A DNA stretch of 64,000 nucleotides from Moringa oleifera. Lineage: Eukaryota > Streptophyta > Magnoliopsida > Brassicales > Moringaceae. The notes beneath the pieces are model-generated. The model did not search any database, was not told where the DNA came from, and saw only the letters and a list, made by a program, of their open reading frames with translations. The stretch is taken from NCBI GenBank assembly GCA_021397835.1, contig JAJFZO010000889.1, forward strand, positions 4,154,001 through 4,218,000, written 5' to 3'. Below are positions 22,930 to 34,586 of the stretch, piece by piece (the stretch's first letter is position 1; each line of letters starts with the position of its first letter). Made by a program: the position numbers and the translations under genes.

Positions 22930-23851
22930 CTAGATATTGTGTTTTTTAGAATTTGTTTCCTTTTTCTTTATTTTGGTATAAATATAATTTAATGTCGCAT
23001 TAAAAAAAGTGATTAATTGCATATAACCGGGTGACCCAAGAGTGGCAAATGGGTTAATGGGTTGCTTAAATGGATCCAAGTTGGTCCAGCTGGGGTTAAA
23101 CCGGCCTGTTTATAATTCATGTAATGAACCTAGCCCCAAATTGATGGTCTCCGTTTAAACGATCGACTGGTCTCTCGGGTCAATCATTTTGGGCCTCAGG
23201 GGGTTGATACCCACGGCCTAGTCTAATTGCAAACTCGGACGTAACGAAGCTAAGCTACGGTGACGCGTGGCTGGTTTGAAAGACTAAACCACACGTGACT
23301 CAACCGCAAAGCAAGTCTACGTGGTCCTTTGACCACCAGAATATTCCTCATCCACGATCAAAGAGGAAAAAGTATGGATTGGATGGATGTATCTCCAAAA
23401 TCAATAGCGAGAAGGTCCTTGCGGGCAGAGCGAGCGAGCTGAGAGAGGTAGGGACAAGAGCGGGAGAGAGGGAGAGAGAGAGATCTGGCATTTTAGGGTT
23501 TTGAAAAAATCCAAAAAAAGATTTAAAGGTTAGTGGGTGCATAAAGCCCCATTTTTTTTTCTTTGTCAAAGCTTCTTGTAATTAAGCTAATCTAACTCTT
23601 GAATGTTCAGTTTGTTAAGTTAAAAGAGATTTTCCTTTTTGGAGAAGAGAAATGGTGAGTTTGATTTGGTATTTGATGATGTTTGTGTGTGAGAAAGAGG
23701 TGTGCTTATCATGTGCAGGAGGAGGCGAGTGTGAGAGATTTAGAGAGAGAGGAGTGGTCTCAGAGAGGATTTTGAGTGTGTTAGGGTTTTCTCCCTCCAC
23801 GTTTTTAGCTTTTCGTTCTAACCTCCCGGCTGTCTCCGCCATCTTTCTGTT
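22930..23851. other. Spacer and promoter/leader of the RRM gene
   Basis: After the lipase 3' end comes probable promoter sequence with a CACGTG box at 23292-23297. GA-rich leader sequence follows (23455-23485). A potential 5' leader splice donor, ATG followed by GTGAGT, sits at 23652-23660, but no leader intron could be fixed with confidence. No separate gene was recognised. Confidence 0.45.
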
Positions 23852-25874
23852 ATGGAGCGAAAGCTTGTGGTTAGTTCTTTGTTTTGCTGTTGTTATCGAG
23901 CTCAAGTTTCAATTTTTTGTCTTTGGTTAATTCGATTTCTTCCTTCTTTACATGTAACCCTTTTGCATTTCTTCTGTTTTATAATTGATGAAACCCAGGT
24001 ATTGGGGATTCCGTGGGATGTCGAAACGGATGGATTGAGAGAATATATGAGCAAATTTGGGGAATTGGAGGATTGTATTGTCATGAAGGTGCGCTCTTTT
24101 GTCCTTCTCTATGTTGTATATATACATATAGATGTGAATATTGTTGTTGTAGGCCGCTTTGTTGCTTTACCACCGTCATAGTTTTCTCAATTAAGTGAGG
24201 GATGCTCTTAGGAGATTGAATCTTCTGTGGCCTGGTGGGATATCAGGCATATAAAACATGGTGATTATATTTAATGGTAAAATAGTAACAACTTTTTGGA
24301 CATTATGTGTTAGCTATGTCAAATGCTTAAACCATAGAGTTTGGAAGTTGCGACATTTCCAGCTTTTAGGCTACAAAAGTTTATTGTTCCTGTTGGTTGT
24401 AGCCCCTGCAAGCTCATAGATCTACGGCAGTGGAAATGGATGCATTGTCAAAACCTAAAAGCAGAGTGTGAAAAGATAATTTTCAAATGCAGCTTTGTTT
24501 ACAAGATATTATATGTCCGTTATGCTTCAATTAGAGATGGTCATTTTGTGAGGGAGGGAGGGAGGGAGGGAGGGAGGGAGTATTAAAACCATGGAAAATG
24601 TGGCGTTATTACTTTCTTGCTGCAATAGCGTTTATCTTGCAAGCTTCGGCTTGTTGAGCAGGTCTAGGGTTCGAATCCTCTCAAGCCTGAAGGAGGTTTT
24701 TCTAGTTGTTAACTTCATGATTACAGGAGGATGCATCCTCCAATTGCTAGTCGGATTCTCCAATCCATATACCTTGGTTATTAAAAAAGGTATAGTGCTA
24801 TCTTACCTCCTTGGTCGAGGTTCTAGAAATAAGTGCCAGAGATAGACTATCATGGCAGTCATGGAGACTGTGTACTGTTAAGCTGGGATAGTTTAATTCG
24901 AGATCATGTTACTTTTTCCTTTCCAGTTTGCTTTTACAGTTTGGGTTTTTGGTGGCATTTGTTTTCTGAGGGAGGTTTTTCTAGTTGTTAACTTCATGAC
25001 TACAGGAGGATGCATCCTTCAATTGCTAGTCGGATTCTCCGATCCATATACCTTGGTTATTAAAAAAGTTGTAGTGCTATCTTATCTCCTTGGATGAGGT
25101 TCTAGAAATAATTGCCAGAGATAGACGATCATGGCAGTCATGGAGACTGTGTACTGTTAAGCTGAGATAATTTAATTCGAGATCATGTTACTTTTTCCTT
25201 TTCTAGTTTGCTTTTACAGTTTGGGTTTTTGGTGGCATTTGTTTTCCTTGTTTAGGAGCGGTCAACTGGCAGATCTCGTGGTTTTGGATATGTAACTTTT
25301 GCATCAGTTGAAGATGCTAAGGTAACTTGGATTCAAGAATTTCTTGTAGGTCAAATAATATTCCTGACATGTTTTAGTATAATCGTTGAATGCTGCTATA
25401 TGGCCTATTATATAATTACATTTTCAGATGTCTTATCTATGAGATTAGCTTACTTGCCTTACATTTCATTGTCTACAGAATGCACTATCAAGTGAACACT
25501 TTCTTGGCAACAGAATGCTGGAAGTGAAAGTGGCTACACCGAAGGTCTAATTGTAAATCATGAAGTAGTCTTGCATTTTTTTACTTCTCTATCTTCTGCT
25601 CGTTAGTGGTGATTATCTTCTTCTTCTTTTCCTTTTCTTTTTTTTGGGGCAGGAGGAGATGAGGGCACCTGCAAAGAAGGTAACCAGGATATTTGTAGCT
25701 AGAATACCTCCATCTGTGACTGAAGGAACCTTCCGTAGGTAATTGATTGTGTATTCTTTATGTGTGTGTAATCGGCTTTATTGGGAATGAACTAATGATC
25801 TCTTGTAACTATTTTTGCAGTCACTTTGAGAAGTATGGCGATATTACAGACTTGTACATGCCCAAGGTGCCTGC

Positions 25875-25931
<57 letters not shown>

Positions 25932-28739
25932 CCCAAGTTGGCATGGCATTATAAAATTATTGTTGATATCTTGTGTTCTTATTCAGGATCAAGGCTCAAA
26001 AGCACACAGGGGAATTGGGTTTATCACTTTTGCGAGTGCAGGTCAGTCCATCTCAAAGTTTTCTTGTGCACCTTTCAGTTAATATTTTGCTCTATCTTGC
26101 CCATTTCTTCTGGATATGCCAAGTTTGTTGTCTTTGATGACTTATGCTTTGTAGATACTTGGCGCTTTAATAAATATTTTTCTAATTGGATTTTGGGGAA
26201 AGCACATTTTGACTTATTTCTCTTCTCTTTTTTGTCTTTTGCCTCGTATGCGTAGGGACAGGGAGGGTAGTGTTGTTTTTTTGGGGCTGGGGGTGGGGGG
26301 AGGAAGAAGGGTGAGAGAAGAGAGCACATGAAATGAGAGATCTCATAGTGCGTTCATTTGATCTTTTGCAATAGACGGGCAATGTTTAAGCTATTCAATG
26401 TTTCTGTGTTTGGAATCGGAGATGGTTATGTACTATCTGTTTTTTGTGATACTTGAATTTTAATCAGCTTCATCGTTTGATCAGTTCAGTTTCCATTTAA
26501 TCCCAAATGTTGGTTTTGCACTCTGCCTCTTTCACTGCTGTGGTGTTTTATCATTAGGTGGTCTTGAGTTATACATATTTAGGGTTCTGAAATATAGGCT
26601 GTACTACTTGGGAATGAAGTTAGAGCTTTTACTTGGTTACGGAAAGAATACTTTTTTGGTTATTGATTTATGTGAATAGATTTGTTGTAAGATGTTCTGC
26701 ACATGAAGTAATAGCTTGATTCTAGTTTCTCAACATGATCATGAAAATTTTCTACTTAATATATCCTTTTAGTTCAGTGATCTTGATGCAAGATGACATT
26801 GATACTAGATTGATTGCTTATATGTTGTACGATAAAAGCTGATTTTGGTAGTGTGATAGAGGACAAAATGCTATTTGCTTGAGATATGATTATCTGCTAG
26901 TATATTTGTCCAAGATGTATAGTATCATTTAGTTGAGAGAGAGTTGGTAATACGTGTTGTCTGCCATGCAGAATCTGTGGAGAACTTGATGGTTGATACT
27001 CATGAATTGGGGGGTTCCACTGTAGTTGTTGATCGAGCTACACCAAAGGTTATTTTCTTGATCTGATTTGTTCTTTTCTGCTGGATATAACTACTTCTTT
27101 TTCAACCGAAAATTGAATTTGTTTGCAATAGACAACATTTTCTAATTTTGGATATGTACTGTTTATTTTCCATGAAAATCTTACTTGTAGGTCAGTGTAT
27201 GTGAAATTAATTCAGCTATATGCTATTGCATTGCAGGAGGATGATTTCAGGCCAATAGGTAGAATGCCACAGGGAGGATATGGTGCATACAATGCTTATA
27301 TTTCTGCAGCCACCAGATATGCTGCACTAGGTGCTCCTACGTTATATGACCACCCAGGCTCAGCCTATGGAAGTAAGTGCGTATATGGACGTATGCAATT
27401 CACTGCTTACAGCTGTTTCTCATATTTCTTGACTTTATCCTATCAGGAGGAGAGCCCATTCGAGGTATGGGAAAAAAGATCTTTGTTGGCAGGCTTCCAC
27501 AGGAAGCAACTGCAGATGATCTTCGCCAGTATTTTGGAAGATTTGGCCGTATATTAGATGTGTATGTTCCCAAGGTAAGATAGAAATAAATTTAGTTTTT
27601 TCGATGATATGGGAAAGTAAGTTAATTTACAGATACCTGAATCCTCACTTTATGTAGGACCCTAAGAGAACTGGCCATAGAGGTTTTGGTTTTGTGACCT
27701 TTGCTGAAGATGGTGTGGCAGATCGCGTGTCACGAAGATCCCATGAGATCTGTGGACAGCAGGTATTAATTGGAAGATTTCCTTTTTACTTGCCTCTGAA
27801 GTTCCCAACAGTTGATGGCTCATTGGTCCTAGACTTTTGGAGGAAACATGAATTAGATGAAGTTTCTAGCTTTATCAGGTTACTTAAGATGGTACCTTAC
27901 ATGAGAAAAGTTAACTTTAACCAAGTCTTTAGGTTAACATGTGTTGTATGTTAAATAAGCCAAGCACTAGAAATAAATCATTTCAGAGTTTCGCTTTTTT
28001 GTTTATAGTCCTCTGACTCTTAACTTTGTTGACAGAACTGTTCATGGGATTTGGTGTATGAGGCACTTCCTCCATAAACTTTGTTGTGTCTGAAGTATGT
28101 TGGGCTTGGGTGGCTATGTTACAGAATGTTTCCTGTGGTTTTGTTGCAAGCTTGTAGAATTAGGATCCTTGTAACCCCTTTGCCCTAGCAAGTGGAAATA
28201 GCTAGATGCTTGAGAATGGTGCCTGTTAGATCAAGAAGAAAAAGAATTTATGGGGCCACCAACTAGTCACCCTTGTTTTCCTTAGTGATTAACAATTTCC
28301 ATCATGTTTTCAGGTTCTCTCTATTGGATTAGGCAAAACTTTTTAAGGCCAAAACTGCTATTGTTTGTGCTCTATTTGAATTGTTGGAGGTGTTCAACAA
28401 TGTTGTTGGGAATGCTAATAACTACTGTTTATTAACTTGTACAGGTTGCAATCGATTCAGCTACGCCTGTTGACGATGCTGGCCCAAGTGGAAGTTTCAT
28501 GATGAACAGTGCAGAATCGTTTGGAGGTTACGGTGGTCCTATGCGCACTTATGGCAGGATGTACGGAAGCATGGATTTTGATGATGTGAGTAAATACAAA
28601 TACCACTATAGATACAGAGTCTCATTTTTCAGAAACAAATTATGATTTGGCCTCATCTTTCTTGATGCTTGTGCAGTGGGGATATGGAATGGGCAGTGGA
28701 AGACCATCAAGAGCAGAGTGGAGGTACAGGCCATACTAA
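23852..28739 (+). CDS. Three-RRM hnRNP / TDP-43-like RNA-binding protein
   Basis: Thirteen coding exons were read: 23852-23869, 23999-24088, 25256-25321, 25479-25544, 25653-25738, 25821-25866, 25987-26041, 26972-27048, 27237-27372, 27447-27574, 27658-27762, 28445-28585 and 28677-28739. They encode 358 residues. RRM1 (about 4-80) has KLVVLGIPW and GFGYVTF. RRM2 (about 90-167) has RIFVARIP and GIGFITF. RRM3 (about 224-300) has KKIFVGRLP and GFGFVTF. A Gly/Met/Tyr-rich tail ends RAEWRYRPY. RRM1 and RRM3 resemble the two RRMs of animal TDP-43. The first exon supplies only MERKLV, chosen because it joins cleanly to VLGIPW. The role is presumably nuclear RNA binding and processing. The Arabidopsis counterpart exists but I do not assign a name. 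Confidence 0.9.
24551..24580. repeat. (GGGA)n microsatellite in RRM-gene intron 2
   Basis: About seven uninterrupted AGGG units lie in the long second intron. On the sense strand this G-rich run could form a G-quadruplex in the pre-mRNA. Confidence 0.9.
24668..24678 (+). repeat. tRNA-like B box, possible SINE remnant
   Basis: GGTTCGAATCC is a perfect RNA polymerase III B box and is preceded by GAGCAGGTCTAG, like the anticodon-to-T-arm part of a tRNA-derived SINE. A convincing A box about 35-45 bases upstream was not found, so only the 3' half may survive. It sits 14 bases before a tandem duplication. Confidence 0.35.
24692..25246 (+). repeat. 279-bp tandem duplication in RRM-gene intron 2
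   Basis: The unit starting GGAGGTTTTTCTAGTTG at 24692 recurs from 24971 and runs to about 25246, with only a few substitutions and a short indel (TTTCCAG versus TTTTCTAG). The copies are directly adjacent and the second ends just before the acceptor of exon 3 at 25255. The high identity implies a recent event. Copy 1 therefore carries a near-duplicate of the intron 3' region, including a TTTTACAG motif. Confidence 0.92.
25874..25928. repeat. (CT)n(CA)n compound microsatellite in RRM-gene intron 6
   Basis: A CT run passes into a CA run, beginning 8 bases after the exon 6 donor at 25866/25867. Pyrimidine and CA runs so close to a donor can bind splicing regulators, and length is likely polymorphic. 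Confidence 0.92.
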
Positions 28740-29675
28740 CAGTTCTCCAATCAGAAAATTCAAGGTTATCGCCTTAGAGGATTGTCAAAAATAGGCAGCA
28801 TTATGTCAAATGAACTGTCTTTAAGTTAATCTGATGGATAATCCATGTTGACTTCATCAAATGTGGATAATGTTTATGGCCCAACATGTTAACTTGTTAT
28901 TCCGTTAATGATTTCAAGCAGTGTAATTTGGTAATTCTTGTGGAGATGTAGGTGGTAAGAATGTAGGTTGGCTGTTATTGTCCAGCAGGTATAGTCACGG
29001 GCTTTCCTTCTGGATGGTAAAATACCCATTAATGCACTCGCTTTTGTATTTGTTGATTTTAGTTAATCATAGTCCCACATCATTCTGTCCTAACTGGGTG
29101 GCTAACAGATGATATAATGTTCCAGGAGAAATGGACCTAAACCAGACTCATTCATTTATCGCTCGCAAATGATATGCAGAGTGGCATTCAACAGCAACAA
29201 TTCCACACTATTTTCTGGCAATCTGCCTGATTGAAGTTAAGAACCCTCAAATCTCATGCAAGCCATAAATTTGAATCTAACATATATGTATCGAGTGCAA
29301 ATCATGTTGATCCAGTCATCAGGTCATTTATCACACTTGGCCTGCTGCAGAGTGAGTTCATATAATTCATTTAAGGCAATGAAGTTATGAAAAACTGCTA
29401 ATGACAGCCACCAACCTATGTCATAGGCATACTAACTGCTCAAGTATTAACATTTCCAAAGAAAAACTGATCTATTTTGCATAATTGGCCACTAAAAGAT
29501 CCTTAGTAGGTGCTCCATTCATCTTGCGGGTAAAACAATACCATGCTGTAATATTTCACATGGGAGCAAAGAAGCAAACATGTGCAAAATTTGAGATCAG
29601 AAGCTTGTTGGGTGAGAGTTACTGCTACCTGATCTCGAAAAGATAAATCAGCCAAAAGGAGAGGAGTGAAAGGAA
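28740..29675. other. Convergent 3' flanks of the RRM and remorin genes
   Basis: The two genes point at each other, and this 936-base interval must hold both 3' untranslated regions. No conserved frame or RNA gene was recognised. Confidence 0.6.
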
Positions 29676-32070
29676 TTACATGGCATGGCGGGTAAAGCAA
29701 CTTCTCAAGGAGCTCATTTGGATGAGCTTATGAAACAATGTGATCTTGTGGGAATGCCTCCAAATCTGTTCCTCCTGTTTACTTGTCATTGAGCTTCTCA
29801 TTTCTTGGGCTTTCATCTGTGCCATTTTGACCTTGTTCAATATCTTATCCATTGATGCTGCTTTCTTCTTTTCCAGTTCCATCTGCACCAAAATTTTCTA
29901 GTTAAATAAGGAACATAAAGAAAACTAAAAGTTAATGAAAGAGAAACCATAAGATGAATGATTAGGCTCTATTGCACAATCAAAAAGAACAACAAACATG
30001 CTTGGAAATGACTTCATTTCTTTAGAACCTTCCATTCCATATTATCATTATTTCTCAAAATCAGATGCAACAGAACCACAACCTGCATACACAAAGATAT
30101 ATTTTTGCAATAACTGCACAAATTCAAGTTAGAGAGGAGTGGACCTCAAGTTTCCTTATGGCTGCCTCAGCTTTTGCCTTTTGCAAATTTTCCCATGCAG
30201 TAATCTTGGCTTCCTCTCTTTGCAACCTGCACATCATATTAAAGAACCTTTTAATTTTTGTCCTTTTGCATTTCAAAAGTCTGTCCACTTCCAACTGCAA
30301 ACTTCACTAAAAATGCCAACCCTCCTGCCCCAAAATCTAAGTGCAATTAAGATCTGTGTATATCTCTCTGCATGCATAGGAGAAGTCATTTTAGTCCATT
30401 TTAATGAAACCTTAACATGGCTTCTGTAAACATATAATCTTAAGATTCCTCTTCTCTGTCGTAAATCATACCCAGGCACCGACGGGTTATCAGTGGTGTT
30501 CATGCCAGAAATTCTCCTGGCTAAGGAACTATGAATCAGAAAAACCAACAATAAATCTTACTTGGAAATACTTGCTGCTGTCTCTGAAATATCCCAAGAT
30601 GAAGCAGACGCACTTCTAGCATTCTTATTGAAGACCTCAACATCTGGCAAACCTTTCTTAATAATTCTGGATGCGTGTCTTTTGGACCAACTAATCATAG
30701 TCACTCGTTTGTCCACCGGTACTTCCTTGACTTCAACTTTAGAAGCATGGTCCTGCTCTGACTCCACAACCTGAAGGATTGAAGGAGGAGATTGACAAGT
30801 CGAAGACCGTCCTCTAGGAGATGAGTAAGTGCTATTTTCTGCGCTCATTTGGGTTGCCATATCCCTTTGCACAACCACTGGCGAGCTCACAGTTTCTGTC
30901 TCTTTAATATCATTAACTTTCTCATCTGTACATTTAATTCAAAAATCATTGTCAGAAAACTCTTAATCTTGCACCAGAACCAAACAGAATTACCTTATGC
31001 CACTAGTACCTTACATCCTTGATAACATCAAGTACGAGTCAATTTACCAAAACTAATTTTCAACATAGGCTTAAGCAAAAAGTTTTCTCAAGTTTTATCC
31101 TATTAAGAAGGATTAATCTCCCCCCTCATATACATTTTGCCCATTTTCATCATGTCCAGTTGACACAACTCTTGCAAGTAAACTATCGTCCTACAGACAA
31201 TAACAAATCTGAATTAGTACCAAGTGGGTGCAAATCAACTATCTTCCTAGTAACAGAATGCATCGAGAAGAGCTAAATCCTGGCAAGACCGAGTAGGGTT
31301 GCAGAGGGTAAATTGACAGTGATGGACTAAGAGGTGAACATACTACCATTTATTGATATGCCATTCACCAACCCAATTCTAAATTAAAATCAACACTTAG
31401 TGGACTTTATCATCCTAACTTCAATACAAGAAAAAGTGATGTCCCAGGAACAATTCTAGAAACCAAGAGACAAGACCATACCTTGAGAACTAGGGATTGA
31501 AGCGTCACTGACCAAATCAGACCAGCCAGGTACATTAGATGGTCGCTCCACAAAAGACTCTGCAACATTGCCGTTGCCACCGATATAACCATTACCATAA
31601 CAAAGAGAAACCCCATCGGCCACCAAAACTCCGGTGGAAAACGGAGAACCTACTGTTAAAGCCCTCACGCTTCCTGCTTCGAGGGCCTGCATCGCAGGTG
31701 AACAACTTGAATAATAGGCAATCCCTGGCGGCACGATTGGCCCGCTTTTCGACTTGGGCCGCCTCTGTACAAGAAGCTGAGGATTTGAAGAGGAATTCTT
31801 GCAAATACCACCTGTGTATCCTGAAACCGGGCTACAAATCCACCTCTCTGCATCTTCCCACTTGGAAGGAAGTGTTGTTCCACTATAAAATGGCGTCATA
31901 AAGGCAGATTCAGAACCAACATTCCTTCTGCTATTGCCACTGCTTGATGGGTGTGGCACTCGCTCCGAGCTCCAGCCCTTCTGGTTGGACAAGCAGTTCT
32001 CGCGATAATTTGGCGCTCCTGGGCTTGGAAATGTCCCCAAACTATGTGAAGAAACAGACCCTTTCGTCAT
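29676..32070 (-). CDS. Remorin family protein with long N-terminal region
   Basis: Four exons on the minus strand, 32070-31482, 30925-30562, 30226-30145 and 29882-29676, encode 413 residues. Remorins are plant-specific proteins anchored to plasma-membrane nanodomains through the C terminus. About 300 residues of low-complexity, Ser/Pro/Gly-rich N-terminal region contain SPRGRS and a conserved MISWSKRHASRI block. The remorin domain follows (about 300-405): SSWDISETAA, EEAKITAWENLQKAKAEAAI and a Lys/Met-rich coiled coil. The tail CFTRHAM has one cysteine that could be acylated. The long N-terminal region suggests one of the long-type remorin groups. Its 5' end faces the zeaxanthin epoxidase gene. 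Confidence 0.88.
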
Positions 32071-34586
32071 TTCTCAGGAAATTGCGAAGTGGGTTTTCCT
32101 TGTTTGCTTTCCTTATTCCCTACACCAGCTATAAATCAGCGACATCGGGTTTCCACTTGTTGCTTGACGACAGCATAAGGTGGAAGACGTTCATAAAAAC
32201 GGAGAGGACTTTTTGTCTAGGAGCTAGTTTTCACTGCGTTTTTTACTGGGATAGCACTGTAGCTTCTCTTCCCACTTTCACCGATTCTGGGGTACCAAGA
32301 TTTTGTTCGCATTAGGACAAGGGTCGTGAAAGGCCGAACAAATGATGCCAAAGTGCCACATCAAATCATGGAATAGCAATTCTAAGGGACTGGCTCTAAG
32401 TTTTTACATCAATCTCTGTCAAACAGAGAGGAGATCTTATCGTTTTCTGGTTTTCAGAACTCAAGTCTCCACCAAAAGCATCTGTAGCCAGACATAAACA
32501 ATACAATCTAAGGAAATATCAAACTGAGAACCATAAAGGTCAAGACTTTCGCCGTCGGTGCATTGACGTGAGCTTATAACAAGGGCTAATTACTTGTAGT
32601 CCTCAACCCAAGGTAGCTTTATATATATGTATATAAGTAAAATCGTAGGCTCTAAGATACTGACTTTTTGTCTAGAAAGCTGTGTAGCAGTGCAGGATAA
32701 GGCCTTTCTATCTATTGAGGTACATAGTGACACAGCTATGAAACAAGAAACAGAAGCAGCAGTGCTTTAAACTCAAAAAGATTCTCTGCCAAGATTATGA
32801 CCCTGGAAGGTGAAAGTTCGGTTCAGGTTCTTGGATTTCATTGACTTCCCATTTTTGTATCTTCTTCTGTGATTCTGAAAAGAAATTACGTCACTGTACT
32901 CTGTTGAATAGCAAAAGAATCAATGCCCTTTTTTCTTTCTTTCCTTCTGTTAACAAAATGAGTCCCAGAAGGAGAGACAAAAGGGTTCCTTGAGGCTTAA
33001 AGAGTAAAGCAAGAACATAAGACCCAAAGCAAAGACTGGACACCAATGGCCAGAACTGTTGAGGATGTGAAAACAAATGATGAAGAACACGAATCTTCAT
33101 CCTCATCCACCGAATGCTAATTTATCTGTTTCTCTTTGGGTTTAACGTTTTGCCATAATGAAGCAGATCGCCTGACGCCACAATCTCTCCAATTTCAACA
33201 TGTTACGTTTCTTCTTCTGCTGATATCTCTTCATGGGCACAGGCAAACAAACTGTAGGCCCAACCATAATAATGTCTCAGTTTCCAAGTATCTTAGCTTT
33301 CTGCTGCTCTATAAATTTGTGCACCACCCATTCCTTTGACTACTAAACTGTTTATATCCATCCATCAATTCATTCCATCAGAACTCTGCTGATTTTATAC
33401 ACGTTAATTTTCTGAAAAAGAAAACGATAATGATAACTGATAATTCATGTTCTTAGCTGGTACTATAAAGAGTTGGACCATTTTCGGAGCTATGGTCGTG
33501 TAAGGGAGAGGAAGGATCAATTTGTTGATCTGACTCCGTGCGGAGGAATATGAAATTTTAAAAGTAATTTATAATTTATAATAATAATATAATATTATAT
33601 ATAATTTTAATAATTATTTTTATAAAATTATTAAATTTTCTAAAAAATCTAACATAATTCAGATTTTAAAACAATTATAATCAGAACCCATGTGCAGCCA
33701 ATGGGAGAACCACTTGTACCATCACCACCGGCCCATTAGTAATTGGACATGCTTTTCCTAACCCACTACCCACTATTGACCACTTTTGTGCTCTTCTGCC
33801 CAATTTCATTAATTTAGGGCCACCTTCCTAATCTCTAGACGTTTAAATATATACTTCGGTTAGTATAGGATAATGCCCAATTTCATTATGATTAGTTAAT
33901 TTTAACCATTTTTGACTAAAACTGAACTTTGTTTTTTTTGGCTAATTAAAAAGTAAAAATATTACAAATGATTTCACTTTCAACGTTTCCTTACAGAGGC
34001 GGGGACTTTGGTGCAAATCCACTCAACAGTAAATCCTAATAAATTCTCTTCCTTTTGTTGTTCCTCCTAGGGAAATCTGGGCATCCGACCATGGAGCAAA
34101 CCCACTTTATGTAACCCAAATATCCTTCTTTTTGGTAGCAGCGACCAAAAAAAAAACACTCCGTATTTTAAACGTAAGGACGACCACAAACCTCAAGGCA
34201 TGGGAAAGATTTTTCTTTCCTAGAAGGTATGGTGGGGGGTTATGGTGGTGCCACATGGCGCGGAAATCTGCATGACTGGTACACAGAATTCGTTGAATCA
34301 ATTTTGTGGATTGGATTCATCTGTACATCTTTCTCGCCCACTACTCATTTTGAGCAGGAAAGTGGGTACTGTTGTCTGTATACAAGAATGGCAAAAACGA
34401 GCTGAAACAGGATTCATCTGAGTGGTAGCTTCAAATATCGAGGTTAGTCTCTTTCTTGGCGGAGAAGTTCATATAAGTAGTTGTTTCTTAGTTTTCAATT
34501 TCAAGCATCGAGTGTTTGGTGAAAGCCAAGGTGAGAATCACAACAGAAACACCAGCAGACCCTGAAAGTGTTTTGCGGAAACGAAA
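32071..34586. other. Divergent upstream region of remorin and ZEP genes
   Basis: This 2.5-kb region separates two divergent starts and should contain both promoters. A short very AT-rich patch lies at 33540-33660. A 71-codon hydrophobic minus-strand frame (32891-33106, ATG) and a 67-codon plus-strand frame (33136-33339) matched nothing I know. Neither was called. Confidence 0.5.
34470..34477 (+). promoter_or_regulatory. Probable TATA box of the ZEP gene
   Basis: CATATAAG lies about 117 bases before the ATG, a plausible distance for a leader of roughly 80-90 nt. It is the best TATA-like motif in the last 150 bases, but it is not perfect. Confidence 0.4.

Noticed and set aside
26075..26382. 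Minus-strand frames in RRM-gene intron 7
   Set aside because: Low-complexity Pro/Lys-rich frames with no family match, lying in an intron.
32891..33106. 71-codon hydrophobic minus-strand frame
   Set aside because: ATG-initiated, but no recognisable domain; composition alone explains a short Leu-rich frame.
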